This document shows positions 25,273 through 34,625 of a stretch of DNA of 64,000 nucleotides, piece by piece (the stretch's first letter is position 1; every line of letters begins with the position of its first letter). The notes under the pieces were generated by a model. That model was not told the DNA's origin. It did no database searches and saw nothing but the letters and a program-made list of their open reading frames with translations. The stretch comes from Clostridiaceae bacterium. Lineage in GTDB: Bacteria; Bacillota; Clostridia; Peptostreptococcales; Natronincolaceae. Location of the stretch: contig JAHDLO010000009.1 in the NCBI GenBank assembly GCA_018432235.1, forward strand, positions 1 through 64,000, in the 5' to 3' direction. The position numbers were made by a program, and so were the translations under genes.

Positions 25273-26583
25273 ATGGTAGAATTTAGATTTCCAGATATCG
25301 GAGAAGGCATACACGAGGGTGTTTTGTTAAGATGGCTTGTCGATGTAGGTGATAAGGTAAAAGAGGGGGATTCCCTCTGTGAAATGGAGACCGACAAGGT
25401 GAATGCAGAGCTTCCGTCACCCGCTGAAGGTATTGTCAGGGAGCTAAAGGGTAAGGTAGGAGATAATATCAACGTCGGTGATGTTTTGGTGGTTATTCAG
25501 ACGGAGGGAGAAACAGCAGTCCCTGATGCAGCGCCAAAGGCAGCTTCAGAGGACAGCAAAAAGAAGCCTCTAGAAGAAGGCAATGCAGGCGTAGTTGGAG
25601 AGCTGGAGGTGTCGGATGAGCTAATGTCCTCCAGTGATGAGGGCTTGCCGGAGACCCGTGAAAAATTCACAGGAGTTAAGATTCTGGCAACGCCGGTGGC
25701 AAGAAAAATGGCCCATGATTTAGGGATAAAAATAGAAGAGCTTCAGGGAACAGGGCCTTTAGGAAGGGTGATGAAGGCGGATATTCAAAAGGCCTATGAT
25801 TTAAGCAGAGGCAAAGAGGAGAGCTATGCATCACCCGTGGCGGATGTGGCTGGTGTTGCGCCTGTGGCAGCTGTAGAAAATAAATCAGAGGAAAGGGTAA
25901 GACTCTCAACCTTGAGAAAGACGATAGCAAGAAAGATGACGGAATCGATGTTTACCATACCTCATACGGTATGCTATCAGGATATCGATGTTACAGAGCT
26001 GGTGGCATATAGAGAGGGTATAAAGCATCTATTCCAAGAGGAAAAGGGCTTCAGCATAACCTATCTGCCTTTTATTATTAAGGCTCTGATACTAACGTTG
26101 AAAAAATATCCAAATTTCAATAGCCAGCTGTCGGCGGAGGGTGATTACCTAATTGTTAAGAGGTATTATGACATCGGTATTGCAGTGGATACCAACGACG
26201 GACTAATGGTGCCGGTAATAAAATCTGCCGACAAAAAGAGCTTACTGGAGCTTATGGAGGAAACTGTAAGGCTAAGCTCTGGGGCAAGAAGCAAGGCTTT
26301 AAAGCTGGAGGAGCTGAAGGGCAGTACCTTCAGCATTACAAACTTCGGAGCCGTAGGTGCAAGCTCTGGTGCACCAATCATCAATTATCCAGAGGTGGCC
26401 ATATTAGGAATAGGAAAAATACAGCAGAAGCCGGTTGTCATTGAAAATGAAATCGCGATAAGATGGATATTACCGATATCTCTGGCCTTTGACCACCGAG
26501 TAGTGGACGGTGGAGATGCCGGTAGATTCCTGCAGGCCTTTGAAGCTTATATCAAAGCGCCTAATGCACTTCTGCTTCGATAG
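25273..26583 (+). CDS. pdhC: Dihydrolipoamide acyltransferase (E2) of the PDH complex
   Basis: E2 forms the core of the complex and transfers the acetyl group to CoA. Domains in order: one lipoyl domain (about residues 2-77, lipoylated Lys in METDKVNAE), an acidic linker, a peripheral subunit-binding domain (about residues 135-172, ATPVARKMAHDLGIKIEELQGTG), a second linker, and the catalytic domain from about residue 208. The catalytic motif DHRVVDGGDAGRF near the C-terminus contains the essential His and Asp. Its 436 aa fit a single-lipoyl E2. ATG 25273 follows AGGAGG. Confidence 0.94.
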   Translation: MVEFRFPDIGEGIHEGVLLRWLVDVGDKVKEGDSLCEMETDKVNAELPSPAEGIVRELKGKVGDNINVGDVLVVIQTEGETAVPDAAPKAASEDSKKKPLEEGNAGVVGELEVSDELMSSSDEGLPETREKFTGVKILATPVARKMAHDLGIKIEELQGTGPLGRVMKADIQKAYDLSRGKEESYASPVADVAGVAPVAAVENKSEERVRLSTLRKTIARKMTESMFTIPHTVCYQDIDVTELVAYREGIKHLFQEEKGFSITYLPFIIKALILTLKKYPNFNSQLSAEGDYLIVKRYYDIGIAVDTNDGLMVPVIKSADKKSLLELMEETVRLSSGARSKALKLEELKGSTFSITNFGAVGASSGAPIINYPEVAILGIGKIQQKPVVIENEIAIRWILPISLAFDHRVVDGGDAGRFLQAFEAYIKAPNALLLR

Positions 26584-26594
26584 GAGGAAAGGCG

Positions 26595-27968
26595 ATGAAA
26601 TATGACGTTATCGTATTGGGGGGAGGCCCTGGCGGTTATGTAGCAGCCATAAAGGCAGCTCAGCTGGGGGGGCGAGTCGCCCTTATAGAAAAAGAAAGCC
26701 TTGGTGGCGTTTGTCTTAATTGGGGCTGCATACCGACAAAGGCTCTCCTAAAAAATGCAAGGGTATACAACGATATTCTGGAGGGTTCCGATTTTGGCAT
26801 CGAAGGCATTGAAAAGGATAAATTAAGGATAAATTGGCAGAGAATGCTGGAGCGTAAAAATCAGGTGGTCAAAAGGCTGGTGATGGGCGTTCAGGGCTTG
26901 ATGCAGAAGAATAAAGTAGACATTTACAACGGCTTCGGCAGCTTTAGAGATGAAGGCTCAATTGAGGTTAACGGTGAGACCATCTATGGAGAAAAGTTCA
27001 TTATAGCCACAGGTGCAAGTCCAATGCTTCCAGAAATCCCCGGTATCACAGAGGCTGTAAAGTCCGGGTATGCCCTCACCAGTAAAGAGATATTAGATAT
27101 TCCCAGCCTGCCAAAATCGCTGCTTATTTTGGGGGGTGGGGTAATCGCTGTAGAGTTTGCTACCCTATTCAATACCCTTGGGGTTGAGGTAACTATGCTG
27201 CAACGCTCCGACAGGATATTGAGCAATGTGGAAAAGGAGATGGCCCAAAGCCTCAGCCGACATCTTAAGAAGCAGGGGGTAAAAATTATTACAAATGTCA
27301 GTATAAAGGCATTTAATCATAATGAGGTTCTGGCAGTTAAGGACAACAAGGAGGTAAGCTACAGGGCTGACAAAATACTGGTTTCCCTGGGAAATAAACC
27401 TAATATGTCAGGGCTGGAAGCGTTGCCTCTGGAGTTGGATGCAAGAGGAATTAAAACAGCAGAGAACATGTCCACTAATATCAAGCATATATATGCCATA
27501 GGTGATGTCAATGGAAAATATACATTGGCACATGTTGCCAGTGCTGAAGGCATAGTTGCTGCAACGAATTGTATGGGGGGTAACGAGGTATTGAATTATC
27601 AGATAGTACCCTCCTGTATTTACAGCTTTCCAGAGATAGCCTCCGTTGGACTGACGGAGGAGGAGGCAAAAGCAGAGGGCTATAGCGTGGTGGTAAGCAG
27701 GTTCCCCCTTAGTGCAAACGGAAAGGCCCTGGCGGAGGGAGAGAGCCTGGGCTTCATCAAAATAATAGCCGATGAGAAATATGGTGAAATACTGGGAACC
27801 CACATTATGGCAGCTCATGCCACAGACATGATATCAGAGGCCATCATCAGCATGCAGCTGGAGGGCACTGCCCATGACGTTGCAAAGGCCATACATCCCC
27901 ATCCAACCCTTTCAGAAATCGTAATGGAGGCGGCTCATGGATTGGTGGGTATGCCGATACACTTTTAA
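26595..27968 (+). CDS. lpdA: Dihydrolipoyl dehydrogenase (E3)
   Basis: This FAD enzyme reoxidises the lipoyl groups with NAD+. The FAD-binding GGGPGGYVAAIKAAQLGG, the redox-active disulfide GGVCLNWGCIPTKAL, the NAD-binding GGGVIAVEFATLFNTLG and the C-terminal active-site HPHPTLSE are all present over 457 aa. It is the last gene of the pdh operon, 11 bp after E2, followed by a strong terminator. All residues needed for catalysis are visible. Confidence 0.96.
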   Translation: MKYDVIVLGGGPGGYVAAIKAAQLGGRVALIEKESLGGVCLNWGCIPTKALLKNARVYNDILEGSDFGIEGIEKDKLRINWQRMLERKNQVVKRLVMGVQGLMQKNKVDIYNGFGSFRDEGSIEVNGETIYGEKFIIATGASPMLPEIPGITEAVKSGYALTSKEILDIPSLPKSLLILGGGVIAVEFATLFNTLGVEVTMLQRSDRILSNVEKEMAQSLSRHLKKQGVKIITNVSIKAFNHNEVLAVKDNKEVSYRADKILVSLGNKPNMSGLEALPLELDARGIKTAENMSTNIKHIYAIGDVNGKYTLAHVASAEGIVAATNCMGGNEVLNYQIVPSCIYSFPEIASVGLTEEEAKAEGYSVVVSRFPLSANGKALAEGESLGFIKIIADEKYGEILGTHIMAAHATDMISEAIISMQLEGTAHDVAKAIHPHPTLSEIVMEAAHGLVGMPIHF

Positions 27969-27993
27969 AATACCACATTTATAAATGATTCAA

Positions 27994-28027
27994 ACCGACG
28001 GAGGAATTCACCGTCGGTATTTTTTTT
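27994..28027 (+). terminator. Terminator of the pdh operon
   Basis: ACCGACGG (27994-28001) and CCGTCGGT (28011-28018) form the stem, followed by a T-run. Confidence 0.85.
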
Positions 28028-28190
28028 GCCCAAAGGAGATTAAGAATCAGGGATTATTGCAATACTTGTCGACAACTGGCATTTTACTGTAGGAAGATAA
28101 GCAAAAAAATGCTACAATAAGTTAAAGAGGCTAGTATAATTGGGCATAATTTAACAGGTTTAATGTGTGGCTTGAAGGGAGGTAAGACCG

Positions 28191-29405
28191 ATGATTTCAA
28201 GTAAAATACTGATTTTGCATCCACAGAACAATCATTTGTGCTTTATGAAAAATTTACTGCGTAGATATGGCTATCAGGTTGTACAATCTACCATCACCGA
28301 CAATGTAGTTTCGGAGGTATTACATATACAGCCCCATACAATTCTAGTTAATTGCTTTGAGGGAGAGGAAAAGAGCCTTCAGGCCTGTAAGGAATTGAAA
28401 AAGAATGAAATTACCAAAAATATACCAATAATTTCACAATTTCATGGTGCATCTGAGAAGAAAAAGCTGGATTACATTAATGCAGAAGTTAATGATTATA
28501 TTGCACAGCCTTATCACGAGGCAGAGTTGATGATTAAAATAAAAAATCAGTTAAAAATTGTAAGCCTTGAGGAAAGGCTTAAAAGCTCTAAAAAGGCATT
28601 AGAGGAAAGCATGGACACTATAGAAAAGCAGAAATTTGAGCTGGAAAACAATTTGACACTAGCCGCAAAAATTCAGGAGTCATTGATACCCAAATCTCTT
28701 GGTAATATACCAAATTGCTCCTTTCTGACCCATTTTCAGCCCTCAGGTAAGGTAGGGGGCGATATTTTTGATGTATTTATGCTGGACGAGGAGCATGTAG
28801 GATTATATATGATCGATGTTATGGGACATGGGGTGGCATCCTCGATGCTGGCTGTTGCCCTATCGGAGTTTCTCATTTTAGATGTTGATAGAGGGACGCC
28901 CCTAAAAAAGAAGATCAATGAGTTCCCCTATTACGAAATTGTTTCACCGCTGGAGGTCATTCAACATCTCAATGAACGCTTTCCTTTTGCGAAGTATAAT
29001 CATTATTTTACCATTTTCTATATGATGATGAACGTAAAAACCGGTGAGCTAAAGTATGTGCGGGCAGGGCATCCTTCGCCGATACTGATAAAAAACAGTG
29101 GAGAGATATTAGAGCTCAATGGTTATGGTACACCCATAGGCTTTGAGTTTTATGAGGATTATGAAGAAAAAACCCTTCTGCTGGACTCTGGGGACACTTT
29201 AGTTATTTATACCGACGGCTTGACAGAGATAGAGGATGAAGAGGGAAATAAGCTGGACTACGATAATCTCATCGGCTATTTTGAAAAGGAGATGAATATC
29301 GAAAATCACCATTACACCCTCAATCTGAAAAAGCTTGCCAGGAGTCATCATGCCCTAAAGGACGACCTATCAATTTTAGAAATGAAATGGATTAAATTTT
29401 TATAG
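28191..29405 (+). CDS. PP2C-type phosphatase with degenerate receiver domain (RsbU/SpoIIE-like)
   Basis: The 404-aa cytoplasmic protein has a receiver-like domain (residues 1-120), a coiled-coil linker (about 122-155, RLKSSKKALEESMDTIEKQK) and a SpoIIE-type PP2C serine phosphatase domain. The phosphatase has its metal ligands: GGDIFDVF, IDVMGHGVASSM, IYTDGLTE and DDLS. In the receiver the phospho-acceptor position reads LVNCFEG with Asn where Asp is normal, and the usual Lys is replaced in YIAQPYHE. So it is probably not phosphorylated. Such proteins dephosphorylate anti-sigma-factor antagonists; no partner STAS gene is nearby. Upstream, a TTGTCGACAA site (28067-28076) resembles a Spo0A box. 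Confidence 0.85.
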   Translation: MISSKILILHPQNNHLCFMKNLLRRYGYQVVQSTITDNVVSEVLHIQPHTILVNCFEGEEKSLQACKELKKNEITKNIPIISQFHGASEKKKLDYINAEVNDYIAQPYHEAELMIKIKNQLKIVSLEERLKSSKKALEESMDTIEKQKFELENNLTLAAKIQESLIPKSLGNIPNCSFLTHFQPSGKVGGDIFDVFMLDEEHVGLYMIDVMGHGVASSMLAVALSEFLILDVDRGTPLKKKINEFPYYEIVSPLEVIQHLNERFPFAKYNHYFTIFYMMMNVKTGELKYVRAGHPSPILIKNSGEILELNGYGTPIGFEFYEDYEEKTLLLDSGDTLVIYTDGLTEIEDEEGNKLDYDNLIGYFEKEMNIENHHYTLNLKKLARSHHALKDDLSILEMKWIKFL

Positions 29406-29414
29406 TATAAAAAA

Positions 29415-29451
29415 TAGAGGCCTGAAAATTTTTCAGCGCTTCTTTTTTATT
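29415..29451 (+). terminator. Terminator after the PP2C gene
   Basis: A stem built around CTGAAA and TTTCAG, with flanking AGAGG/CTTCT pairs, precedes a run of six T. Confidence 0.6.
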
Positions 29452-29505
29452 TGTATTTATTTATTAAAAAGTAGAAATTGCAGTGAACGGCGTAGTGCTG
29501 AAATT

Positions 29506-29584
29506 TTTGTCGAAAAAGAATATAATTATGCAGAAGTGACCTATTAAAATAAAATACTAAATGAAAGAAGGAATTTTTGTCGAT
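29506..29584 (+). promoter_or_regulatory. Two Spo0A-box-like sites upstream of the HD-GYP gene
   Basis: TTTGTCGAA (29506-29514) equals the core Spo0A box and TTTGTCGAT (29576-29584) differs by one base. Both are in the 292-bp gap and share the longer repeat AATTTTTGTCGA. The rest of the gap shows no gene. Confidence 0.5.
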
Positions 29585-29697
29585 TAATAGAAATTAAAAA
29601 AAAACAGTATTTGACCAATGGATAATAGGCTTAAAGAAAAAATCGAATATTACGATTATATTAAGACTGTTGTTGGATATGACAGAGGGGGAAGGTT

Positions 29698-31872
29698 ATG
29701 AAGCTAAAGCACAAATTGCCGTTGATGAACATAGGGCTTCTGATAATAGGCTTTGTAATATTATGGATGGGGAGCATCAACGCCTTCCGAAAATTTGTAG
29801 TGGATAATCAAGAGGAAATGGCCTTTGAAAGAATAGAGCTACAAACAAAAGAGATAGATAACACAATTAGGTGGGGGATCAATCAATTAACCATTATGAG
29901 CGAGAGTCCTATTATAAAGGGATTAGATTGGGAAGTAATAAGGCCAATTGCAATGGAGAGGCTTCAGGATAGCCCCTTTGATAAAATAGGTATTGTCTAT
30001 ACCGATAAATCCTACTACATAACCTCAAGCACAGGCATTAACAATTTATCGGATCGAGAGTATATAGAAGAGGCCGTCAAGGGAAAAACAGTAATATCAA
30101 AGCCGCTGTATTCCAGATCGACAGGCTCCTATCAGATCGTTATAGCCCAGCCAATTATAGAAGACAATCAAGTGCAGGGCTTGATAATAGGTGGAATACT
30201 GATGAAGGATATTGAATCCATGATTAAGAACCTTAATGTCAATGAGGCAGGCTATGGCTTTTTAAGCGATTATAGGGGTGACATAATCATACATCCATCT
30301 CTGGACAAGCTACTCAATCGAAATATGTATAATTATTTGCAAATGACAAATAGCAGCTTTAACAATAATAAGGGCTATATTGTATATGACGACATCGAGT
30401 GGGGAAAAAGCTATGCCTTTTACAATTACTTGGAGCTTCCTGGATGGTACGTGGTTATTTCTGTACCACTGGCGGAGATTTATAAGCCAATCTCCAGACT
30501 TTTATTAAGTACGACGCTAATATTCCTACTGGTTTTGCTGCTACTAGGTATAGGCACCTACCTCATCATCAAAGGCTTTTTAAAGCCGGTTGATAGGCTA
30601 ATAGCAGATATGAAAAAGGTTGAGGGCGGAGAATATACCCTGCAGGTCCCTATACATAAAGCAGACGAAATAGGAGAAATTACCCGACAGTTCAATATGA
30701 CCATTGAAGGCATATCTTTAAGGGATGAGGAGCTGCAGGCACTGAATGAGGAATTGGCCGCCAGCTTCGAGGAAATTAACGAGGCAAATGAGAAGCTAAC
30801 ATATGCCCATGAGGCAATAAGCAATAACTTAACAAAGCAGAAGATGATCAATCAGCTGGGAGAAAATTTATATCTTATAACCGATTATGAAGAGCTTTTA
30901 GAAACCATACTGCTACATACCGGTGAAATGATAAATGCCAATAAATCCTCAATTTATATATTAGAAGAAGACAAGTGTTTTAGAATTAAAACCTCGTTAA
31001 ACTATACTGCTGAAGAACGACATCAGTTGGTATTCCAGGAAAATGAAGGAACCTTCAGATGGATTATGGAGAACAAAACTGAGCTATTTATCGAGGATGT
31101 GAATAAGGACATCAGATATAAAAAGCTAGCTTCGATGGAGGACAATCAAATGCTGCTGCAACTGCCGATATTTGATGAAAACGGCGAAGTTATCGGCGCC
31201 ATCAGCTATATGTCCGATAACTTAAACCTTGATTTTATTCCCTTTGTGAAGCAGCTTTCCAAGATAATATCTGTAAGCATCTCAAACACCAGCCTAATCT
31301 CCCATATTAGGAGCACCTATTTTGACATCATAGTCGCTTTGGTTAAGGCTATGGAGCTAAAGGATAATTATACAAAGGGCCATAGTGAAAGGGTTATGAA
31401 TTATAGCCTCGGCTTAGGGAGAAAACTGAATTTATCAAGGGGAGAAATGGATATACTAAGGCATGGCAGTATACTCCACGATATAGGAAAGCTGGGCATA
31501 CCCGAAAGTCTGCTGACGAAGTGCACAGGGCTGGATTGTTCAGAATATGATATGATAAAAAATCATCCTGTCATAGGTGAGGCCTTTGTAAGCAATTTGA
31601 AGTTTTTGAATGATGCAAAGCCCATAATAAGAAATCATCACGAGAGAATTGATGGTAGAGGATATCCCGACGGGCTAAAGGGAGAGGAAATTCCAATGCT
31701 GGCAAGGATTGTAGCCATAGCAGATTCCTTCGATGCTATGACCTCAGAACGCTCCTACAAGCCTACGATGTCGGTGGAAAGCGCAATTATTGAGCTGAGG
31801 GAGCATGCAGGCACACAATTTGATGCGGAGCTGGTGGAATTATTTATTGACAGCTTGTCTCAGAAGGAGTAA
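29698..31872 (+). CDS. Membrane-bound HD-GYP cyclic-di-GMP phosphodiesterase with Cache, HAMP and GAF domains
   Basis: The 724-aa sensor protein runs: transmembrane helix (about residues 8-29), extracellular Cache-type domain (about 35-255, with DRIVYTDKSYYITSS-like GIVYTDKSYYITSS and FLSDYRGDIIIHPS), second helix (about 262-290), HAMP (about 292-345), a short coiled coil, GAF domain (about 390-535), and HD-GYP domain. The last has HSERVMNYS, ILHDIGKLGIP, HHERIDGRGYPDGLKGEEIP and DSFDAMTSERSY, all catalytic residues present, so it should hydrolyse c-di-GMP. ATG 29698 follows GAGGGGG. Together with the riboswitch at 45668 it shows that c-di-GMP is used in this cell. Confidence 0.92.
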   Translation: MKLKHKLPLMNIGLLIIGFVILWMGSINAFRKFVVDNQEEMAFERIELQTKEIDNTIRWGINQLTIMSESPIIKGLDWEVIRPIAMERLQDSPFDKIGIVYTDKSYYITSSTGINNLSDREYIEEAVKGKTVISKPLYSRSTGSYQIVIAQPIIEDNQVQGLIIGGILMKDIESMIKNLNVNEAGYGFLSDYRGDIIIHPSLDKLLNRNMYNYLQMTNSSFNNNKGYIVYDDIEWGKSYAFYNYLELPGWYVVISVPLAEIYKPISRLLLSTTLIFLLVLLLLGIGTYLIIKGFLKPVDRLIADMKKVEGGEYTLQVPIHKADEIGEITRQFNMTIEGISLRDEELQALNEELAASFEEINEANEKLTYAHEAISNNLTKQKMINQLGENLYLITDYEELLETILLHTGEMINANKSSIYILEEDKCFRIKTSLNYTAEERHQLVFQENEGTFRWIMENKTELFIEDVNKDIRYKKLASMEDNQMLLQLPIFDENGEVIGAISYMSDNLNLDFIPFVKQLSKIISVSISNTSLISHIRSTYFDIIVALVKAMELKDNYTKGHSERVMNYSLGLGRKLNLSRGEMDILRHGSILHDIGKLGIPESLLTKCTGLDCSEYDMIKNHPVIGEAFVSNLKFLNDAKPIIRNHHERIDGRGYPDGLKGEEIPMLARIVAIADSFDAMTSERSYKPTMSVESAIIELREHAGTQFDAELVELFIDSLSQKE

Positions 31873-32058
31873 AATGTATGCTAATAAAATTTTTGAATAT
31901 TTCAACAAAAATCACCTTTATTGTTAAATCTAAAATTTTTCATTTGTTATAAATTGAAAAATTTAATAAATGTGATATGATATAAGGAATAATAAAGAGA
32001 ATAATAATATAAATATATTATATTGTATATTACAAAATCGACTCTAGGGGGGATTAAA

Positions 32059-32328
32059 ATGGTAGAAAAGAAGGTAGTTATCAATAATGAGATCGGTCTG
32101 CATGCAAGGCCAGCCAGCCTTTTAGTAAAGGAAGCCAGTAAATTTAGAGCAGACAGCATTATAACAAAGGATGGGAATAAGTATAATTGCAAGAGCATAA
32201 TGAATATATTAAGTATGGGGGCTAAGAAGGGGGATGAAATCGTTATCACCTGTGAGGGTCCTGATGAAGGCAAGGCTTTAGAGGCAATAGTGCATCTGAT
32301 AGAAGAGGGCTTAAACGAAAATGAATAG
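32059..32328 (+). CDS. ptsH: Phosphocarrier protein HPr
   Basis: The 89-aa HPr transfers phosphate from enzyme I to sugar-specific PTS enzymes. His15 in NEIGLHARPAS is the catalytic residue; Ser46 in YNCKSIMNIL is the HPr-kinase site used for carbon catabolite control in Firmicutes. ATG 32059 is chosen because AGGGGGGA precedes it; an upstream in-frame ATG at 32023 has no binding site. The gene is not beside enzyme I, as is common in clostridia, and is followed by a terminator. Confidence 0.95.
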   Translation: MVEKKVVINNEIGLHARPASLLVKEASKFRADSIITKDGNKYNCKSIMNILSMGAKKGDEIVITCEGPDEGKALEAIVHLIEEGLNENE

Positions 32329-32338
32329 CTAAAATATT

Positions 32339-32367
32339 GAGAAGATTAGGTCTTCTCATTTTATTTT
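32339..32367 (+). terminator. Terminator after ptsH
   Basis: GAGAAGA (32339-32345) and TCTTCTC (32351-32357), followed by a T-rich tract. The remaining gap to the glutamine synthetase gene contains only a promoter. Confidence 0.7.
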
Positions 32368-32518
32368 GTAAAATAAATCTTCGGGTCTTAAGGAAGAATA
32401 ACTCAGAGGGCAAAAGATAAGAACAAAAATAATGCTGAAGCATAGCATAATAAGATAATTATTATTTTGCTTTGGTAGATAAATTTTAAGGAAATTTAAT
32501 ATATTTGCGTTCCACTGG

Positions 32519-32547
32519 TTTACAATTATATCAAATTAATGTATAAT
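32519..32547 (+). promoter_or_regulatory. Promoter of the glutamine synthetase gene
   Basis: TTTACA (32519-32524), 17-bp spacer, TATAAT (32542-32547). Transcription would begin about 32554, leaving a leader of roughly 85 nt before the start codon. Confidence 0.7.
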
Positions 32548-32640
32548 CAATATAAAATTTTAAAAAAAGGCATATCAATTCGTATATATGCGAACAATAA
32601 ACGTTTTTATCAAACAATAGTTCATATTAGGAGGGGTTTT

Positions 32641-34590
32641 ATGAAAAAAAGTCTTGAAGAGCTTCTGGCTCAGCCATTGATTTATTCCTTACCGGCGTGG
32701 ACCCATAAGGCAGATATACTTAAGCAGCTGTTAGAGGCACATACCAATATTAAATTTGTTTCTTTAGTTGGGGTAGATCTTGGTGGTAACAGTACGGATG
32801 AAAAAATACCCGTATCTTTAATTCTTGAGGACCTAGAGGAATTTCTTAGAGTTGGCGCACAAACCGACGGCTCCAGCGTTGTGCTTCATGGTATAGCAAC
32901 TCTTAATGATGCAAAGGTCGACCTAATACCAGACCTAGAGGTTAATTGGTTCGTAGATTATAACTACGATTTAGACGATGAAGCCACAGGCTTACCAGTA
33001 GGCACATTAAGAATACCCTCATTCCTGGAGTACAAGGGAGACTATGTGGATTCCAGAGCAGTTTTAAAGAGATCTGTGGACTACTACGAACAACAGGTCT
33101 TAAAGCTGTTTAAGGAGGCACCACATTTATTAGAGGAGTTTGGCCTTGCCTCAGCAGATGAAATAGAAGCTGTAACCCTAACCACAGCGACAGAGCTGGA
33201 ATTCTGGGTTAGAACACCTGAGGATTTAGCAGACGAGCAAAAGCTTTCAACCTCACAAATGCTTAAGGAGCAGTACTGGAAGCGAACCAAGGGCTCTGTA
33301 AGAACAGCTCTTGAGGAAACCATGATGCTTCTGGACAAATATGGATTTGTACCAGAGATGGGGCATAAGGAGGTTGGCGGAGTTACAGCTAAAATAGGTG
33401 TAACAGGAAAGCTAAACCATGTTATGGAGCAGCTGGAAATAGACTGGAAATATAGTACAGCTCTGCAAAGCGCCGATAATGATTTATTTATTAGGGAGTT
33501 TGTTGAGGAGACCTTTGAACGTCATGGTCTTGAGGTTACCTTCCTAGCAAAGCCGATAGAGGGAGTTGCCGGCAGTGGAAAGCATACCCATATGGGAGCC
33601 AGCATGAAGCTGAAAAACGGAAAAATTATTAACCTATTCACAGCAAAGGATTTAAAAAATGACTTTATGAGTCCTATTGGTTGGGGTTCCTTAATGGGTC
33701 TGCTTAAGCATTATGAGGTAATCAATCCCTTTGTCACCTCTTCAAATGATGCTTTTAACAGGTTAAAGCCAGGCTTTGAAGCGCCGATATGTATCGTTGC
33801 TTCAGTAGGACATAATGCAGAAATACCATCAAGAAACCGTACAATTCTTGTCGGTCTGGTAAGGGACACCAATAGTCCATTGGCTACGAGATTTGAGTTA
33901 AGGGCACCAAACCCCACTTCAAATACGTATCTTTATGTCAGTGCAGCCTATCTCTCCATGTTTGACGGCGTAAGCTACGCAGTTAAAAACAAGCTGACCA
34001 GTAAGCAGCTGGAGGATGAGTTCAGTAAGGCGGCCGGTAAAGAAACGCCATACCTTGAAAAGGACAGAGCTTACCGTAGTGAGCATGATGTTTTTGAGGA
34101 TTATACCGATCAGGAAAGAAATGAGATGTTTGCTAAGCCACCGGCAACAGTATGGGAAAACCTTAGCGCCTTCGATAAATATACAGATAAAAAGGCAGTG
34201 CTTTTCACTGGAGCTGTTTTCAGCGAGGGCATCGTAAGCTCTTATCAGATGGCAACACTTGAGCAGTGGACGACAGAGCTTTTAGGCAGAATCATACCTA
34301 ATAATATGGAAATTGTAAGAAATTGCAAAAAGCTTCATAACTCTGATAATGCTACAGATATCGATGTTGTGAATTGGGAGAAGATTAATTCTCTTAGAAA
34401 CAGCCTGATGAAGGATAGTCTTGAAAAGAAGGCCCTCTTTACACAAATTAAGGAAGCCCTAGAGGCAAAGGATTATCAGCTGGCATCAGAGCTTCAGTTG
34501 AAAATGGGTGAGGGTATCACTTATCTGAAAAATCTATATATCAATTACAGAAAAAACCTTCTGGAAGAGGTTAACGGATACAATCATTAA
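32641..34590 (+). CDS. Glutamine synthetase, large (about 650 aa) form
   Basis: The enzyme makes glutamine from glutamate, ammonia and ATP. ATG 32641 is preferred because AGGAGGGG precedes it; the frame extends upstream through promoter DNA. Family motifs are LIPDLEVNWFVDYN (near residue 100), the glutamate/ATP region GVAGSGKHTHMGASM, and RNRTILVGLV and ATRFELRAPNPTSNTYLY in the active-site barrel. At 649 aa it is about 200 residues longer than GlnA of class I; the extra C-terminal helices suggest one of the large GS variants found in clostridia and related to, but distinct from, class III. I do not assign a class. It is transcribed alone with its own terminator. Confidence 0.88.
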   Translation: MKKSLEELLAQPLIYSLPAWTHKADILKQLLEAHTNIKFVSLVGVDLGGNSTDEKIPVSLILEDLEEFLRVGAQTDGSSVVLHGIATLNDAKVDLIPDLEVNWFVDYNYDLDDEATGLPVGTLRIPSFLEYKGDYVDSRAVLKRSVDYYEQQVLKLFKEAPHLLEEFGLASADEIEAVTLTTATELEFWVRTPEDLADEQKLSTSQMLKEQYWKRTKGSVRTALEETMMLLDKYGFVPEMGHKEVGGVTAKIGVTGKLNHVMEQLEIDWKYSTALQSADNDLFIREFVEETFERHGLEVTFLAKPIEGVAGSGKHTHMGASMKLKNGKIINLFTAKDLKNDFMSPIGWGSLMGLLKHYEVINPFVTSSNDAFNRLKPGFEAPICIVASVGHNAEIPSRNRTILVGLVRDTNSPLATRFELRAPNPTSNTYLYVSAAYLSMFDGVSYAVKNKLTSKQLEDEFSKAAGKETPYLEKDRAYRSEHDVFEDYTDQERNEMFAKPPATVWENLSAFDKYTDKKAVLFTGAVFSEGIVSSYQMATLEQWTTELLGRIIPNNMEIVRNCKKLHNSDNATDIDVVNWEKINSLRNSLMKDSLEKKALFTQIKEALEAKDYQLASELQLKMGEGITYLKNLYINYRKNLLEEVNGYNH

Positions 34591-34616
34591 AAAACAGGAC
34601 TTCGGTCCTGTTTTTT
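34589..34616. terminator. Terminator after glutamine synthetase, shared with the convergent gene
   Basis: AAAACAGGAC (34591-34600), TTCG loop, GTCCTGTTTT (34605 onward) with T-runs on both strands, so it can act in both directions. Confidence 0.85.
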
Positions 34617-34625
34617 AATGCATTT

